Below are positions 51,901 through 62,910 of a stretch of 64,000 bases of DNA, piece after piece. The DNA lies in contig OX235277.1 in the NCBI GenBank assembly GCA_944472155.2, positions 22,144,804 through 22,208,803 of the forward strand, in the 5' to 3' direction. Origin of the DNA: Trichobilharzia szidati. Taxonomy: Eukaryota; Platyhelminthes; Trematoda; Strigeidida; Schistosomatidae. How positions within the stretch are numbered: the first letter of the stretch is position 1; each line of letters begins with the position of its first letter. The notes below the pieces were generated by a model. It saw only the letters and a program-made list of their open reading frames with translations. It had not been told where the DNA came from and made no database searches. Position numbers and translations under genes: made by a program.

Positions 51901-53081
51901 CAATCTTTGATTTCACTACGAACAAACTTTCACGAATGATTAAGTGCACTGAAGACGGAAGATTAGCCACATTTCGTTAACTATGAAGTGCATGTGATCC
52001 TCCGATTTGGATTTTTTTGTAACGTAAAGATGATACTACACAATTCAAATCAAAGTAAATTAGAAAAAACGTTTCTACACTTTGAAGCCTACAGTCAAAT
52101 CGAACCAGAAAATTACTCAAGAATTTCTTATTCTCTCTTTCTGAAAAAGTCGTTAAACTCTTTCTTCGTACCCGTTCACCATATATTATCAAATCTTGCA
52201 TGATACAGTCATTCACCTTGTATATTAAGTCTACTCTGCCAGGAGTCGCGGTGAACTTTTCGAACCATTGCGCTCATCTTCCCAAGGATTGCTCTATTGA
52301 CTATTCTCATCTAACACACAGTAAAAGTGAGATATATTTCTGTGTTCAAATGATGCAAATTTCATACATTTTCATCGAAAGGTAAACCAAATTTGGTGAA
52401 AACAGAATAACGTTTGATAGAGTAAATGTAAGTCTACTGGACACGCCCTGCTATTCGATTAGCAGTAGAACTCTCAGTTTACAACTTATTCTAAATAATT
52501 TTACCTAGTTTTATCTTCAATTTTTTTGTAGAACAAAAAAGAAGTCAAAACACATCTGAAGAAAAATATATATTCACGAAACGTAAAACACAAGCGCTGA
52601 AATGAACAAAATTGACTTCATGAGTGAATTTTTGTGAAAGACCAGTGATATTGATTTCAAATAGCTGAACGCAGAAAATCTAGGGTTCGCAACTTATACT
52701 GTTAAGAATGAATTGTGACTGGAGCGAAACAGCGAACCAGTAAAGCATGTATATCTATCGGCGAGTAAGTCCACAATTTATTTCTTTTCCCTGTGAGAAG
52801 CATGTAATTTGAATATCAAATGAAGTCCGTGTATCGTTCAAATCAGCAGTCTCTATTCATCATATTCACTTCTGTGAAACATATTCACCACCCAAAACTT
52901 TTAATTTCATGTTTAAAATAACTAATCTCCCTCAAGAATTCAAACACAGCAGGGTGTATTTTGTGTGAGAAATGATAATAATATATTCTCAAAATATAAA
53001 TCAACGATGCTGAAATTCACTTAGTAGCCAATTATCCATTCATCAACATGAAAGATTCATAATGAAAACGCTTCTTTATCC
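48911..53081 (+). repeat. Tandem duplication, unit 1 (about 4.17 kb)
   Basis: Direct repeat of 53107-57096. The stretch 48960-50950 is almost identical to 53156-55145. From about 50980 to 51970 the copies diverge strongly, and unit 1 holds extra sequence (about 51345-51535) missing in unit 2. From about 52000 to 53050 they are again very similar. Identical short frames in both units (for example 48924-49181) follow from the duplication and are not evidence of coding. Confidence 0.92.
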
Positions 53082-53106
53082 AATCCTCAGAATATTTTTG
53101 TATACG

Positions 53107-56100
53107 CCCATCTGCATTTGTGGACAATTTGAATCTGTTTTGTTGTTTGTCAGATCACCATTACATGCTAAGATCAACTACTCCACACTACGCATGGATG
53201 TTCGTGCATGAAAACTGGTGTGTGATATTGAATGTGACCTATAAAATGAAACGACTTCACAGGAATAAATTATCATTGAGTCCTAAACCGCCTAGTCAAC
53301 TTCAGATTATTTGTAAAGGCTTTGATGTGTATTATAGCATAATCTGTTTTTCATGTGTGCTGCTGGTCAATGAGTGATCTGTTATTAACCAACTAAAAAA
53401 TATATCAAATCTTCCTACAGAACTGTGATGAATAGCTACTATGACTTCGAGCGATTTATAGATGAAAGTATTTCGGCAAAAAATATAAACTGTCACTAGT
53501 GGAATGGATTAAAACTTTCCAACGAAAGGATCAACTCGAAATACAGATTTCAGAAACATTCTGTGATCCAATGAATGCGAGTCAGTATTTGTCTGGTAGT
53601 AATATATTTGGTTGACGCATCGTGGCTCAATACTTGCCAATTCCGTCAACTAGTGATATGAGGACGTCACCTGTGAGGCAAAGTTTCATCGACCATTGGA
53701 TTCAAACCAAATGATTGCATGAAAATATTACCCAACAGAAAGCTGTACTTACCGTTTCTGTTATCTTTTGAGTGTTTTCATGCGTTTTGTTAACTCACTG
53801 TTTATGAAAATGATACAAGAATTAGGCCTGGCATGATTTCCCCTCTCCTTTCAGCTGAGTTGGCCTTTATGATGAACATAACACTGAAACTGTAGGGTCA
53901 TCAACAATTAGGAATCAATCTACTCCATATAAGTTAGTTATAAATGATGACGGTCCCTGAGGTAACGAATGATGTCGGATAAACTGCTAGTTTATGATGA
54001 AATTTCATGGCGTTTGTGTTAAATCATTTAGTTTGTCATTGCTACTACTACTAATTTCGCATACCTAATCTACCACTCAACTCGAAAAGTGGTGGGAAAT
54101 CAAAAAGACAAAACCTCTGATCCCTAGAATCATTCGATAAAAACTACCGTTTTTTGCAAGGACATTCACGTACTCCGTCGATTATTCAGCTTTTACTTAA
54201 GCTACACATTGACAGTAAAATTCATGTACTGATTGTTCTAAAAAATCAAATATCTGCAGATTTCTTTTCGGTCGAAGCGTTTTTGATAAAAATTTTTAAA
54301 AATTTGACTGAGTAAATGTGACAGCTTTCGACTTTGTTTTTGATTTTATTTTACAATAAAGTGAGATAAGACGATATCAAGCCTATCTTATAACTTACTA
54401 CAGAATCAAATTTCAGATTACATCTGAAACCCTGGGAGAAATAAGCGATTTGTGAAAATAATAAAATAAAAATTCAAAATTTGATCAGAGGATTCGATAC
54501 TAGAGGTTTTGGTAATATTTTTGCAATGCTTTCAAACCCTATCTTTTTTCCTTTGTGTGGAGACATTACATTCTTCACACATTCACTACTTTTTATGTTT
54601 GCAGATAACCTAGAAGAGCATTATCACTTCGTTTTAGAATAAAGCGTGTTCAATACCCTCAAGATTAACCTCCGTAAAATTTTCATAAGCACGCCTTGAC
54701 TGACAGTGGAGAATCCAGATATTTTATTCGTTTTAACAATCAGTGCATATAGTCTAGTGCTTGTCACTTTGTAGCGTGAAGGACACCGAGCCTACATATG
54801 GAGAAGAACACTGAATGTCTCTAAAATAAGCTGGAAGGAAATCAACATATCCGCTTTAGTAAGAAACAAAAAATAAGGTAAGAAATAGCCGTCATCAGAC
54901 ATCAGAAGACCAGTTTACAAACAAAGATAGCGGAGGTTGAACGACTGCAAAGATAAACACCGAATACGAGATGCACTTTTGAATCCATAGAGCAATGAAG
55001 AAAGGGTTGTAGAAGTTTCCTGCGAAAAATCAAAAGCTTTTTGTGGCAAACATGTAACGAAAGCAAGACAGGATGCAGGTACAACAGTCTCGAGAGCTCT
55101 ACACATAATATCCAGCTCTTTATCCGGAAAATATTTGAACACAGATAAAGACAGTTCAAGATAGTTAAGTTAATCTACTTAGCAATAAAAGATGCTGAGA
55201 ACACCAGAGGTTGACGCCATGCGCAAAATCCTTGCAATGGAATCAGATTGGTAAGCTTATTTCACTCGAAACAATGGCTATTTCCCTTTTTTGTGAGATA
55301 CCACATTGTATGGATTGGTTACCAACCTAAGTTTGTCACCTCTGCTGTGATTTTCAGAAGTCTGTGATCACGACTATCAAGACTTCTCAAGTAAATCAAT
55401 TGGACAAGAATAATATCATTCCACTACGTGGAAATCCTGATAAATTTTGAATCATAGTACTCTATATTAGGACTTCGTCTCTGCAAATGGAACGTTCAGA
55501 GGCTACTAGATTTCGCCTTCTACGTAACATTAGGTCATTACAACCTCGTGAATCTATTGTGACCGCAACAGACATTGTCCTCTGCACCTGTAGTGAGACG
55601 AATCATTAGTTTGTGATGATTATGAAGACAGGCATTTGTAGGACCACAGAGTTGTCTAAGACGTCTATATTTCATCTTAACGAAATTATTATTTCAGCTT
55701 TCAATCATATCAAAATGTCATGAAGAACTAACAAGTTGGATTGGAATCGGATAGTGGAATTCCAAATAATCTTTTCTTTGGTACGAGCAAAACATACGCC
55801 AAAATTAATGCTAAGAAGTGATATATCTATGACAAACTGGAGGTATTTCTTAAACATACAGAATTCTGAGAATTGAGGGAGATTGAGCTGTATGGCTTGG
55901 CATTAATATCTACTCAATCTTTGATTTCACTACGAACAAACTTTCACGAAGAGTTTGGTGCACTGAAAATGGAAGATGAGCAACATTTCGTTAACTTTGA
56001 AATGCATGTGTTCCTCCGATTTGGATTTCTTTTTACTGTAAGGATGATACTACACAATTCAAATCAAAGTAAATTAGAAAAGAAGTTTTTACGCTGCGAA

Positions 56101-57096
56101 GTCTATAGTCAACTCAAACCAGAAAATTACTCAGGAATTTGTCATCATATCCTTCTGAAAAAGTCGTTAAACTCTTTCTCCGTACCCGTTCACCATATAT
56201 TATCAAATCTTGCATGATACAGTCATTCACCTAGTATATTAAGTCTGCTCTGCCAGGAGTCGTGGTGAACTTTTCGAAGCATTGCGCTCATCTTCCCAAG
56301 GATTGCTCTATTGACTATTCTCATCTAACACACAGTAAAAGTGAGATATATTTCCGTGTTCAAACGATGCAAATTTCATACATTTTCATCGAAAGGTAAA
56401 CCAAATTTGGTGAAAACAGAATAACGTTTGACAGCGTAAATGTAAGTCCACGGGGAACGCCCTGCTATTCGATTAGCAGTAGAACTCTCAGTTTACATCT
56501 AATTCTAAATATTTTAACCTAGTTTTATCTTCAATTTTTTTGTAAAACAAAGATAAAGTCAAAACACATCTGAAGAAAAATATGTATTCACGAAGCGTAA
56601 AACACAACCGATGAAATGAACAAAATTGACTTCATGAGTGAATTTTTGTGAAAGACCAGTGATATTGATTTCAAATAGCTGAACGCAGAAAATCTAGGGT
56701 TCGCAACTTATACTGTTAAGAATGAATTGTGACTGGAGCGAAACAGCGAACCAGTAAAGCATGTATATCTATCGGCGAGTAAGTCCACAATTTATTTCTT
56801 TTCCCTGTGAGAAGCATGTAATTTGAATATCAAATGAAGTCCGTGTATCGTTCAAATCAGCAGTCTCTATTCATCATATTCGCTTCTGTGAAACACATTC
56901 ACCACCCAAAACTTTTAATTTCATGTTTAAAATAACTAATCTCCCTCAAGAATTCAAACACAGCAGTGTGTATTTTGTGTGAAAAGTGATAATAATATAT
57001 TCCCTAAATATAAATCAACGATGCTGAAATCCACTTAGTAGCCAATTATCCATTCATCAACATGAAAGCTTCATACTGAAAATGCCTCTTCATCCT
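53107..57096 (+). repeat. Tandem duplication, unit 2 (about 3.99 kb)
   Basis: Direct repeat of unit 1, separated from it by about 25 bases. It has its own 40-base insertion (about 55156-55198) and lacks the 51345-51535 segment. It ends where similarity stops after CATGAAAGCTTCATACTG. Confidence 0.92.
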
Positions 57097-58153
57097 ATAG
57101 AAGCAAAGCACTTCAGCCATTTCTTCGAACTCAAACATCTGTTGAATTGAAGATCTTTTCACTGAGCAATTTCTTTAGCAATTTAATAATATCAAAACTA
57201 TGGTACGCAATATGGTTGATCAATCACTGAGATAACTCCAGTTTTACAATTGTACAATCTTATACTTATTGATGAATTGAAACTGACAATTAATAACACT
57301 TTCATTATGAAATTATTTTCCTGTATGTATACCGCACTTTCTTCTACAGGCTTTCTTTGATTTTGTTTGACACTGAAATATATTGAACTCGTTAGAACGT
57401 TACTTGTCGATAACTGTGTTCCAGAATTAATTAAATGATTCTGCTTATTAGAAATTCGCATTCAATATGTTTACCAATACTAGGAGATTTTGAACTGTAT
57501 AAAATGAGGTGTTATACCAAGGCTGACAGTAGATAATATTTCTGGTTCTATTAGAGATTTCATCTAACTTTGTAATTACCATCCCTTATTCCGTAGATCT
57601 ATATCTTTGTCCTGATATTTGTATATATTCTGTTGACTTAATGAATATTACTTCTCATTGTTGCTTTGCTTGCAATGTAAGTGCATGTGTTTATCGTTGT
57701 GTGCGTTATCCCAATAAGTGAGTATTATATTCATTAAAATATAAAATCGGTGACGTATTTATTTTGGAACATTAACTTCCTGATTATAGTTCAAAATAAA
57801 CGCAAAATATTGTCAGTGGTATCGACATTTCTTCACTTCACAAAGCGGAATCAGTCGCTACTCAAAGTCTTGAGTCTAATCTTACACCAGTCTTGTCTAA
57901 TTAAGAACCAGACAAATAAAAAAGCCACCAAATTCCTCAGAATCAAGTAATCATACTTTCCTTTTCAATCCTTCATATTGCGTGGTTTACTTACTTCCAA
58001 TGGGATCTAGCACTACCTGTTCTCACAATTTGCTTCTTCAAACTTTGTCATAGTGAATTCCTATGTTTTGACTACTTATTGGACACTACTGACTAGATGC
58101 GACAGAATAAAGCTTCAGGTGGTTATTTCTTGGCATTTTAAACATTATTATAG
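57097..58153. other. Stretch without recognised gene
   Basis: AT-rich, short open frames only. Confidence 0.5.
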
Positions 58154-58411
58154 GTGTTAAGAGACATGCTATCAAGGTGCTTGGGTACTGCGCCCAACAT
58201 AACTGTACCAATGTGTAGCATATACAACTATAGATGGAATGAGACCTGTATTAGACAAGTATTCAAGAACTCAGTGGTCATGTCATCCCAAAATTGCTAC
58301 AAAACTGCGGAATGTGTTGATTCAAACACTTATTTTTTCCAAGCATTTTGTGATCAACACAGTACCTGGCTTCATAATGCTAAGACAATATTTCTATATT
58401 GTCTGATGTGA
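58154..58411 (+). other. Cysteine-rich 85-codon frame, uncertain
   Basis: Preceded by an acceptor-like ATTATTATAG. The peptide has seven cysteines and NxT/NxS-type sites (NITVPMCSIY, NETC). The NITVPMC segment and a later ECVDSNTYFFQAFC loosely recall the order of frizzled cysteine-rich domains, but the spacing does not fit well. No signal peptide is evident. It may be a chance frame. Confidence 0.2.
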
Positions 58412-59982
58412 TATATTCACTGACTAATTAGCAGATTGTTCCAACCGACTAAAGTTGAAAGGAACAGCAACCACGTATGTTTCTGTATTTTGAATAATAA
58501 CTTACCCATGATGTTTTTCTTATAAATATCATGCATTTGCATTAATGATTGCTGGCTCATTTCATTCGATTATTGAAGGCAACAGTCGAACTACTTATGA
58601 GTAGTGTGCTGTGTTCATGAATGTTTTGAGGCATGAAACGTTAGTAAAATTCTGACTGGTTAACAAAAGAAAATACAATAGCATTCTTCGTAAGCAGCGA
58701 CTGGAATTCCACTACAAATATGTATAGAACAGAAATCTTTGAACAATAATCTGCCACGTATGATCAGTAATCTAATTTTTGTTATGTGAATGGAAAGAGT
58801 GGAATGCTGTGCTCCTAGTGGTGAGGAACAAAGAGTACTAGAAGAAAGTATGCCTTTTCTCGTGATTAACTAGCAAGGCCGAGTTAGAAATGAATGCTGA
58901 GCACACTTTCTTAACACGCTAATTGAAGTTCGCTCGGATATACACGGTCTGGTTTTGTATGTAAAAAAGTGAACTCTCCTAAGTAACTTTCAGATTTGAA
59001 ACAGTATTAGGCAAACAGGTTTTTTAAAATTCACACCTTAGACGGTGATATAAAGTAAGTGGCTCCTCAACAACACATTTAATATAGTAAGGCTACCTGA
59101 GTGAATTACTTCAACTGAGATTAATTCAGCAGTGGGAATCTTATTTATTTATGGTCACTATGTTGAGAAAATATATTTTATTTTGATTCATTCATCTTTG
59201 ACAGGTGAAACGTTAATTGTTATTATTTTGATTTTATAACCCTACGAAGCTAATTAATTTCGTGATGAAAGTTTTATTTTGACATTCCGTAGCACTGAAG
59301 AAAATTCATTAAAATCGAATGATTTCAGACCACGTTGAACTCCTGAGGTGAAGCATATACATACATAATGCAAGTTTAGTAACTCAGCTCTTTGTAAATA
59401 TCAGGATCATTTCACACCTGTGCTCGACATTTGTCTCAATATTCACCTCACCTCTTGTTATTGATTTTCTAATAATATTTTCATATTAACAAGATGGATG
59501 TTTCTTATCCTTATTTCAAGCTTATATTTTACACTTTGACATCCCGTGCGTTTCAGAATGACATTCTTCAGTCTTCAGTTTCCGTTCGTACTGTTTCCAC
59601 TACCTGTAATGTCTTCATCAGTTTTATGTCACACTGAAAGACTTCTTTCACCATGATGTAATTAAATGATGAATGAGGCATGACTGGCAAAGACTGGATG
59701 TGAACCAGTAAGAAAGTATCAAATATGACTACATTTTAAACATTCTTGTGTCACGATGAGTTGAAAGCAGGTAAACTACCATAAATTTTTATCGCCAAGA
59801 AAAGTTCCTGTTTCTTAAAATATACTGAAAATATTTCCACGCTTGTCATTCAGACAGGATATAATTACTGCTTATTTGTGTTTCGTAAGGAGGAGAATTA
59901 GCATGTTTTCTATGCAATAACTTATGGCGTATATTACACAATTCGTAACTTTACATCAATAAAACTGACAGAAATTTTAAAT
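58412..59982. other. Stretch without recognised gene
   Basis: Short open frames only. Confidence 0.5.
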
Positions 59983-60044
59983 GTGGCTTTGTGGCACGCA
60001 TTACTTTCTCAAAAGAAACAAGATTCACCTGTTCCAAAATGCCG

Positions 60045-61300
60045 GAAAGACTACACCAGTAACGTATCACGGGGTTCCAAATCACTTTTACTAATATTCG
60101 ATGTCACAACGATTTATTTACAGAATGTTATTCAGAGAGTGAGAATGACTATTCAGCAATCGTCTAATCACGTAGTTCATGACTATTCAAGGATGACGGA
60201 GAATATTATATTTCTTGAACATGGTTTCGTTCTATAAGTCATGTGATGTAATTTCAAAGTTTGTCCTATTCAGCTTTAATACTTAATTCGACGAGATAAC
60301 AGAGAAAACAAGACATCCGTTGAAGTCTTAGGGATATATCTCACAATTGAGTAACAACTGGAAAAATTACTCAAATGTCAACCACTCCATGATGATGATC
60401 ACGTTTTTTAACACACAAAGATAACTGTTACAGTTAAATGTAGGAGACAGACTTCTATCACATTAGTTATTTTCACTAAATTTATCAAACATACTAGCAG
60501 AAGAACAACTTAATTGGAACAGCTACATCGTGAGAAAATTCCTAAAGTTGTTATGCGAAGCATTTACGTCACTATTCTATCAATAATCAAACTAAAATTC
60601 TGGAGGATTCACCAGTCACTAGTCGAAAAATGGACTACAGAAATATAGAAATTAACCAGCAGCCTGTTTGAGGAGGTTGAATTCACAAGGAGAGCCAAAT
60701 AGCACCATTTGTCTCTCAGGTGTCTTGCTCAAGAGTAAACATAGGATATCCAAACACTGGAATATTCAGGAAATCAACCAACTTAAAATAAAGAGTCATC
60801 TCCAGCAACATACTAAGGAAACTGTGTACAAACAGTATTCGTAAAAAGCAAACACAGGGAGATGTTTAATAATTATATACTCTCAAAAATCCATCAAAAG
60901 GGTCTACTTTCAAATTGAACAAGCATCACAAAAATATCCTTGGTCAACAGCTCTAGTTGCATTCTGCCTTTCATTAAAAATATTTATGGAATATTCGATG
61001 GAATCCTGAAACCGTGCGATAAAGACTTCGCACTCAAACCAACACGACCACTTTATTCAGTTAAATGTGAACCAAAATATCCCACATCAAAATATCACAA
61101 GACCAATAACATTTACGAAAAAACATTGTATCAGTCGTAAGAAATGCTACACTGGCCTTCGCATAACATAAACTAGTGAGAGAAATACACTATGCATATT
61201 CTCAATAACCGAGAATCGTAGACAACCACCGACACACATATGACTGGTAAAAGGTCTACAAATGTCTATCATTGGTAGTACTAAATTATTCATACTAAAT
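60045..61300 (+). pseudogene. PLE-7 reverse transcriptase and endonuclease remnant
   Basis: Pieces in order: LLLIFDVTTIYLQNVIQ (motif A, FDVT; open frame 59983-60237), then a stretch where motifs B and C cannot be found, then FTRRAK and GIFRKSTNL (thumb). The linker CILPFIKNIYGIFDGILKP with DFALKPTRPL follows, a good match to the PLE segment FPYxKGL…FKPxxxL, then NNIYE for the GIY strand and KCYTGLRIT for the YIG strand (changed to YTG). Stops and frameshifts separate the pieces. The oldest-looking PLE here. Confidence 0.75.
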
Positions 61301-61382
61301 TAATAATAATTAATAAGACTTTTTTCTGAATAGGTCTTCGGTGAACAGGCAGGTTGATGTTGATCAGATTCATCATCACTCA

Positions 61383-61420
61383 CTGAAGAAAAAGTTAGAA
61401 GTCGCACGTGGTCGAAAAAC
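61383..61420 (+). ncRNA. Hammerhead-like motif of PLE-7
   Basis: CUGAAGA (61383-61389, fits CUGANGA) and CGAAA (61413-61417) are separated by a 23-base segment without a good helix II. Position and orientation match the other PLE ends. Weak as a structure. Confidence 0.35.
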
Positions 61421-61585
61421 ATTTTATCGTTGAACCATTAAAGTTATCTCGTTCATGCGTTTTTTATTCATCTCAGTATGACTCAATTTCTTAGGCATTC
61501 CAATAAACTATTTATGTCCAAACCAAGTTCGCTTTTAACAGTTTGAAAAAATGTGGGCGTTAGGTATATGATATTCATTATAATT

Positions 61586-61729
61586 AAGGTTTTTGTATTT
61601 CCCAATGAATGAAAAACAAAACGATATTGTTTTACTGACGTTTCGTTATTTAATGCTAATAGCTTTATCAAAGTATTATTTAACCGGAATTTACAAAATC
61701 TCAGCATATATATAACAAAGAGTTAAGAG
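61586..61729 (-). repeat. PLE-6 3' arm
   Basis: Inverted partner of 62767-62910. Holds the sense-strand hammerhead-like motif. Confidence 0.88.
61633..61672 (-). ncRNA. Hammerhead-like motif of PLE-6
   Basis: Minus strand: UUUGAUAA, then GCUAUU…AAUAAC (six pairs with one mismatch) as helix II, then GAAAC and GUCAGUA. The other arm (62824-62862, plus strand) keeps a perfect GCUAUU/AAUAGC stem. Two bases of the CUGANGA strand are changed. Confidence 0.45.
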
Positions 61730-62221
61730 GTGAGAAAATAGACTTTGGTCAAGTTAAAAGGACATATTGAAAGTTAAAATAACAATGAAGATCACTAAAC
61801 CAAACATCAAAGGTAATAGTACATCTGTTATGATATCGACACAAAGTTTACAAACTTGGTCATCGTTCGTCAGTGTGGGGTCAATTTTTTCATTGTCATG
61901 TTGGTCAATTGGTAAAGATAACGAAACAAGTGTAGATTGTTGGATTTGATCAGTGTGTAACATTATCAAAGTAGTGTGGGTTTACATAGTGAACTTGCTT
62001 ATCACATTCGTGTTGATTTTGTCACTTCATGGGCGAGTGGAGGGAGGTGTTGTAAACAGGTCAGATTCTGTTTTAGTCCATCATTCCTGTTTAGACAATT
62101 TGGATTCCACTTGATATGAAGTGCTTCTGATATTAGATGTTCTTTGTGATTCCTGAAGTTTTTCTGCATTATTTCAATATTTCATTATGACTTGACATTA
62201 GTTAGTGAATCACTGGAAACT

Positions 62222-62253
62222 AATCAAATCCCTACAAACCAACACTTGAATAT
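62222..62253 (+). repeat. 32-base target-site duplication, left copy
   Basis: Identical to 62621-62652 (begins AATCAAATCCCTACAAACC). It belongs to the PLE-6 endonuclease sequence. Confidence 0.85.
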
Positions 62254-62446
62254 CAATGAGATGCTCACTAGCGACTTGTCCTATTCAGGTAAATAGTGAC
62301 CTGAGGTTCTAGTGAGAAGTCGTGACCAGTAGGGTGCAGCAGGTCGGGTGTGAGGACAAATACTCGCCTAAGACATTGGCTAGGGTTCGCGCTATGTTGT
62401 GAATTGGCAGAAGTTAGAATTCATGAGCCATTGGATCGGGTCCCAG

Positions 62447-62501
62447 TGGCTAATTGGTATACGAGCTCGCCCTGTAACCAGAAGGTCCAGGGTTCGAACT
62501 C
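62447..62501 (+). promoter_or_regulatory. A and B boxes of the PLE-6 SINE
   Basis: TGGCTAATTGG and GGTTCGAACTC at tRNA-like spacing form a probable internal RNA polymerase III promoter. Confidence 0.6.
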
Positions 62502-62515
62502 TGGTGGTGCGTGCA

Positions 62516-62560
62516 TACTGTTGAATAGTTACCAAACTAGGACGAAACAGCTGTCCAGTA
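62516..62560 (+). ncRNA. Hammerhead ribozyme remnant of the PLE-6 SINE
   Basis: Helix I UACUG/CAGUA pairs perfectly. GACGAAAC keeps the GAAA strand. Helix III is the palindrome CAGCUG. GUC lies directly before CAGUA, the expected cleavage site. The first core strand reads UUGAAUA in place of CUGANGA (C3 to U, G8 to U), and helix II is partly broken. The fold is unmistakable, but cleavage is unlikely. Confidence 0.75.
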
Positions 62561-62620
62561 CTCCCAGGTTTTTCTAATGGTTCTCTAACTAATGTCAACT
62601 CATGATGAAATCTTGTAACC

Positions 62621-62652
62621 AATCAAATCCCTACAAACCAACACTTGAATAT
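62621..62652 (+). repeat. 32-base target-site duplication, right copy
   Basis: Identical to 62222-62253. Confidence 0.85.
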
Positions 62653-62766
62653 TTCACTATTGTCGAAACCAATTTTGTGGCCTGATTCTACGGTGTGTAT
62701 ACCTATGACTGATGATTTTTCAAGTTTTTTTAGGTTCAACCGGATTTCTCGGTGGTCAAATAGATG

Positions 62767-62910
62767 CTCTTAACTCTTTGTTATATATATGCTGAGATTT
62801 TGTAAATTCCGGTTTAATAATACTTTGATAAAGCTATTAGCATTAAATAGCGAAACATCAGTAAAACAATATCGTTTTGTTTTTCATTCATTGGGAAATA
62901 CAAAAACCTT
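62767..62910 (+). repeat. PLE-6 5' inverted arm
   Basis: Inverted copy of 61586-61729, carrying a hammerhead-like motif antisense to the element. Confidence 0.88.

Larger units (their letters stand above)
59983..61460 (+). mobile_element. PLE-7: strongly decayed Penelope-like element
   Basis: Plus-strand PLE recognised by scattered motifs in the right order: palm motif A at about 60090, thumb IFRKST at about 60760, linker at 60940-61140, endonuclease start near 61140, and a hammerhead-like 3' motif at 61383-61417. No inverted arm was found. It lies next to PLE-6, which has the opposite orientation. Confidence 0.75.
62254..62620 (+). mobile_element. Hammerhead-bearing tRNA-like SINE inside PLE-6
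   Basis: A 367-base insertion flanked by perfect 32-base direct repeats. It contains an A-box (TGGCTAATTGG, 62447-62457), a B-box (GGTTCGAACTC, 62491-62501) and a hammerhead at about 62516-62560, an arrangement known from Sm-alpha-type schistosome SINEs. About 190 bases precede the tRNA-like part, so the insertion may be longer than the SINE proper or the SINE has a 5' extension. The T arm has a 6-bp stem, not a canonical tRNA. Confidence 0.8.
62002..62766 (-). pseudogene. PLE-6 endonuclease, interrupted
   Basis: From the inner edge of the right arm the minus strand reads EHLFDHREIRLNLKKLEKSS, then VIGIHTVESGHKIGFDNSEI and FKCW, the middle of a GIY-YIG PLE endonuclease. The frame enters the 32-base duplicated target and the SINE. 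Beyond the SINE it resumes, after shifts, with KNFRNHKEHLISEALHIKWN, PNCLNRNDG and LPPLAHE to a TGA at 62002-62004, the usual C-terminal part. The GIY and YIG strands and the transcriptase are absent. Confidence 0.85.
61586..62910 (-). mobile_element. PLE-6: Penelope-like element with inverted arms, split by a SINE
   Basis: Arms of 144 bases (61586-61729 and 62767-62910) are nearly identical in inverted orientation. Between them, minus-strand endonuclease coding is interrupted by a 367-base SINE (62254-62620). High arm identity points to a fairly recent insertion. Confidence 0.88.

Noticed and set aside
61754..61969. 71-codon minus frame with a hydrophobic C-terminal segment
   Set aside because: It lies in the 3' region of PLE-6 after the endonuclease stop. 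No known PLE protein is encoded there, and a hydrophobic chance frame is common in AT-rich DNA.
62441..62512. Possible functional tRNA gene
   Set aside because: A and B boxes are present, but the T arm has the wrong geometry and no acceptor stem closes. It is the head of a SINE.
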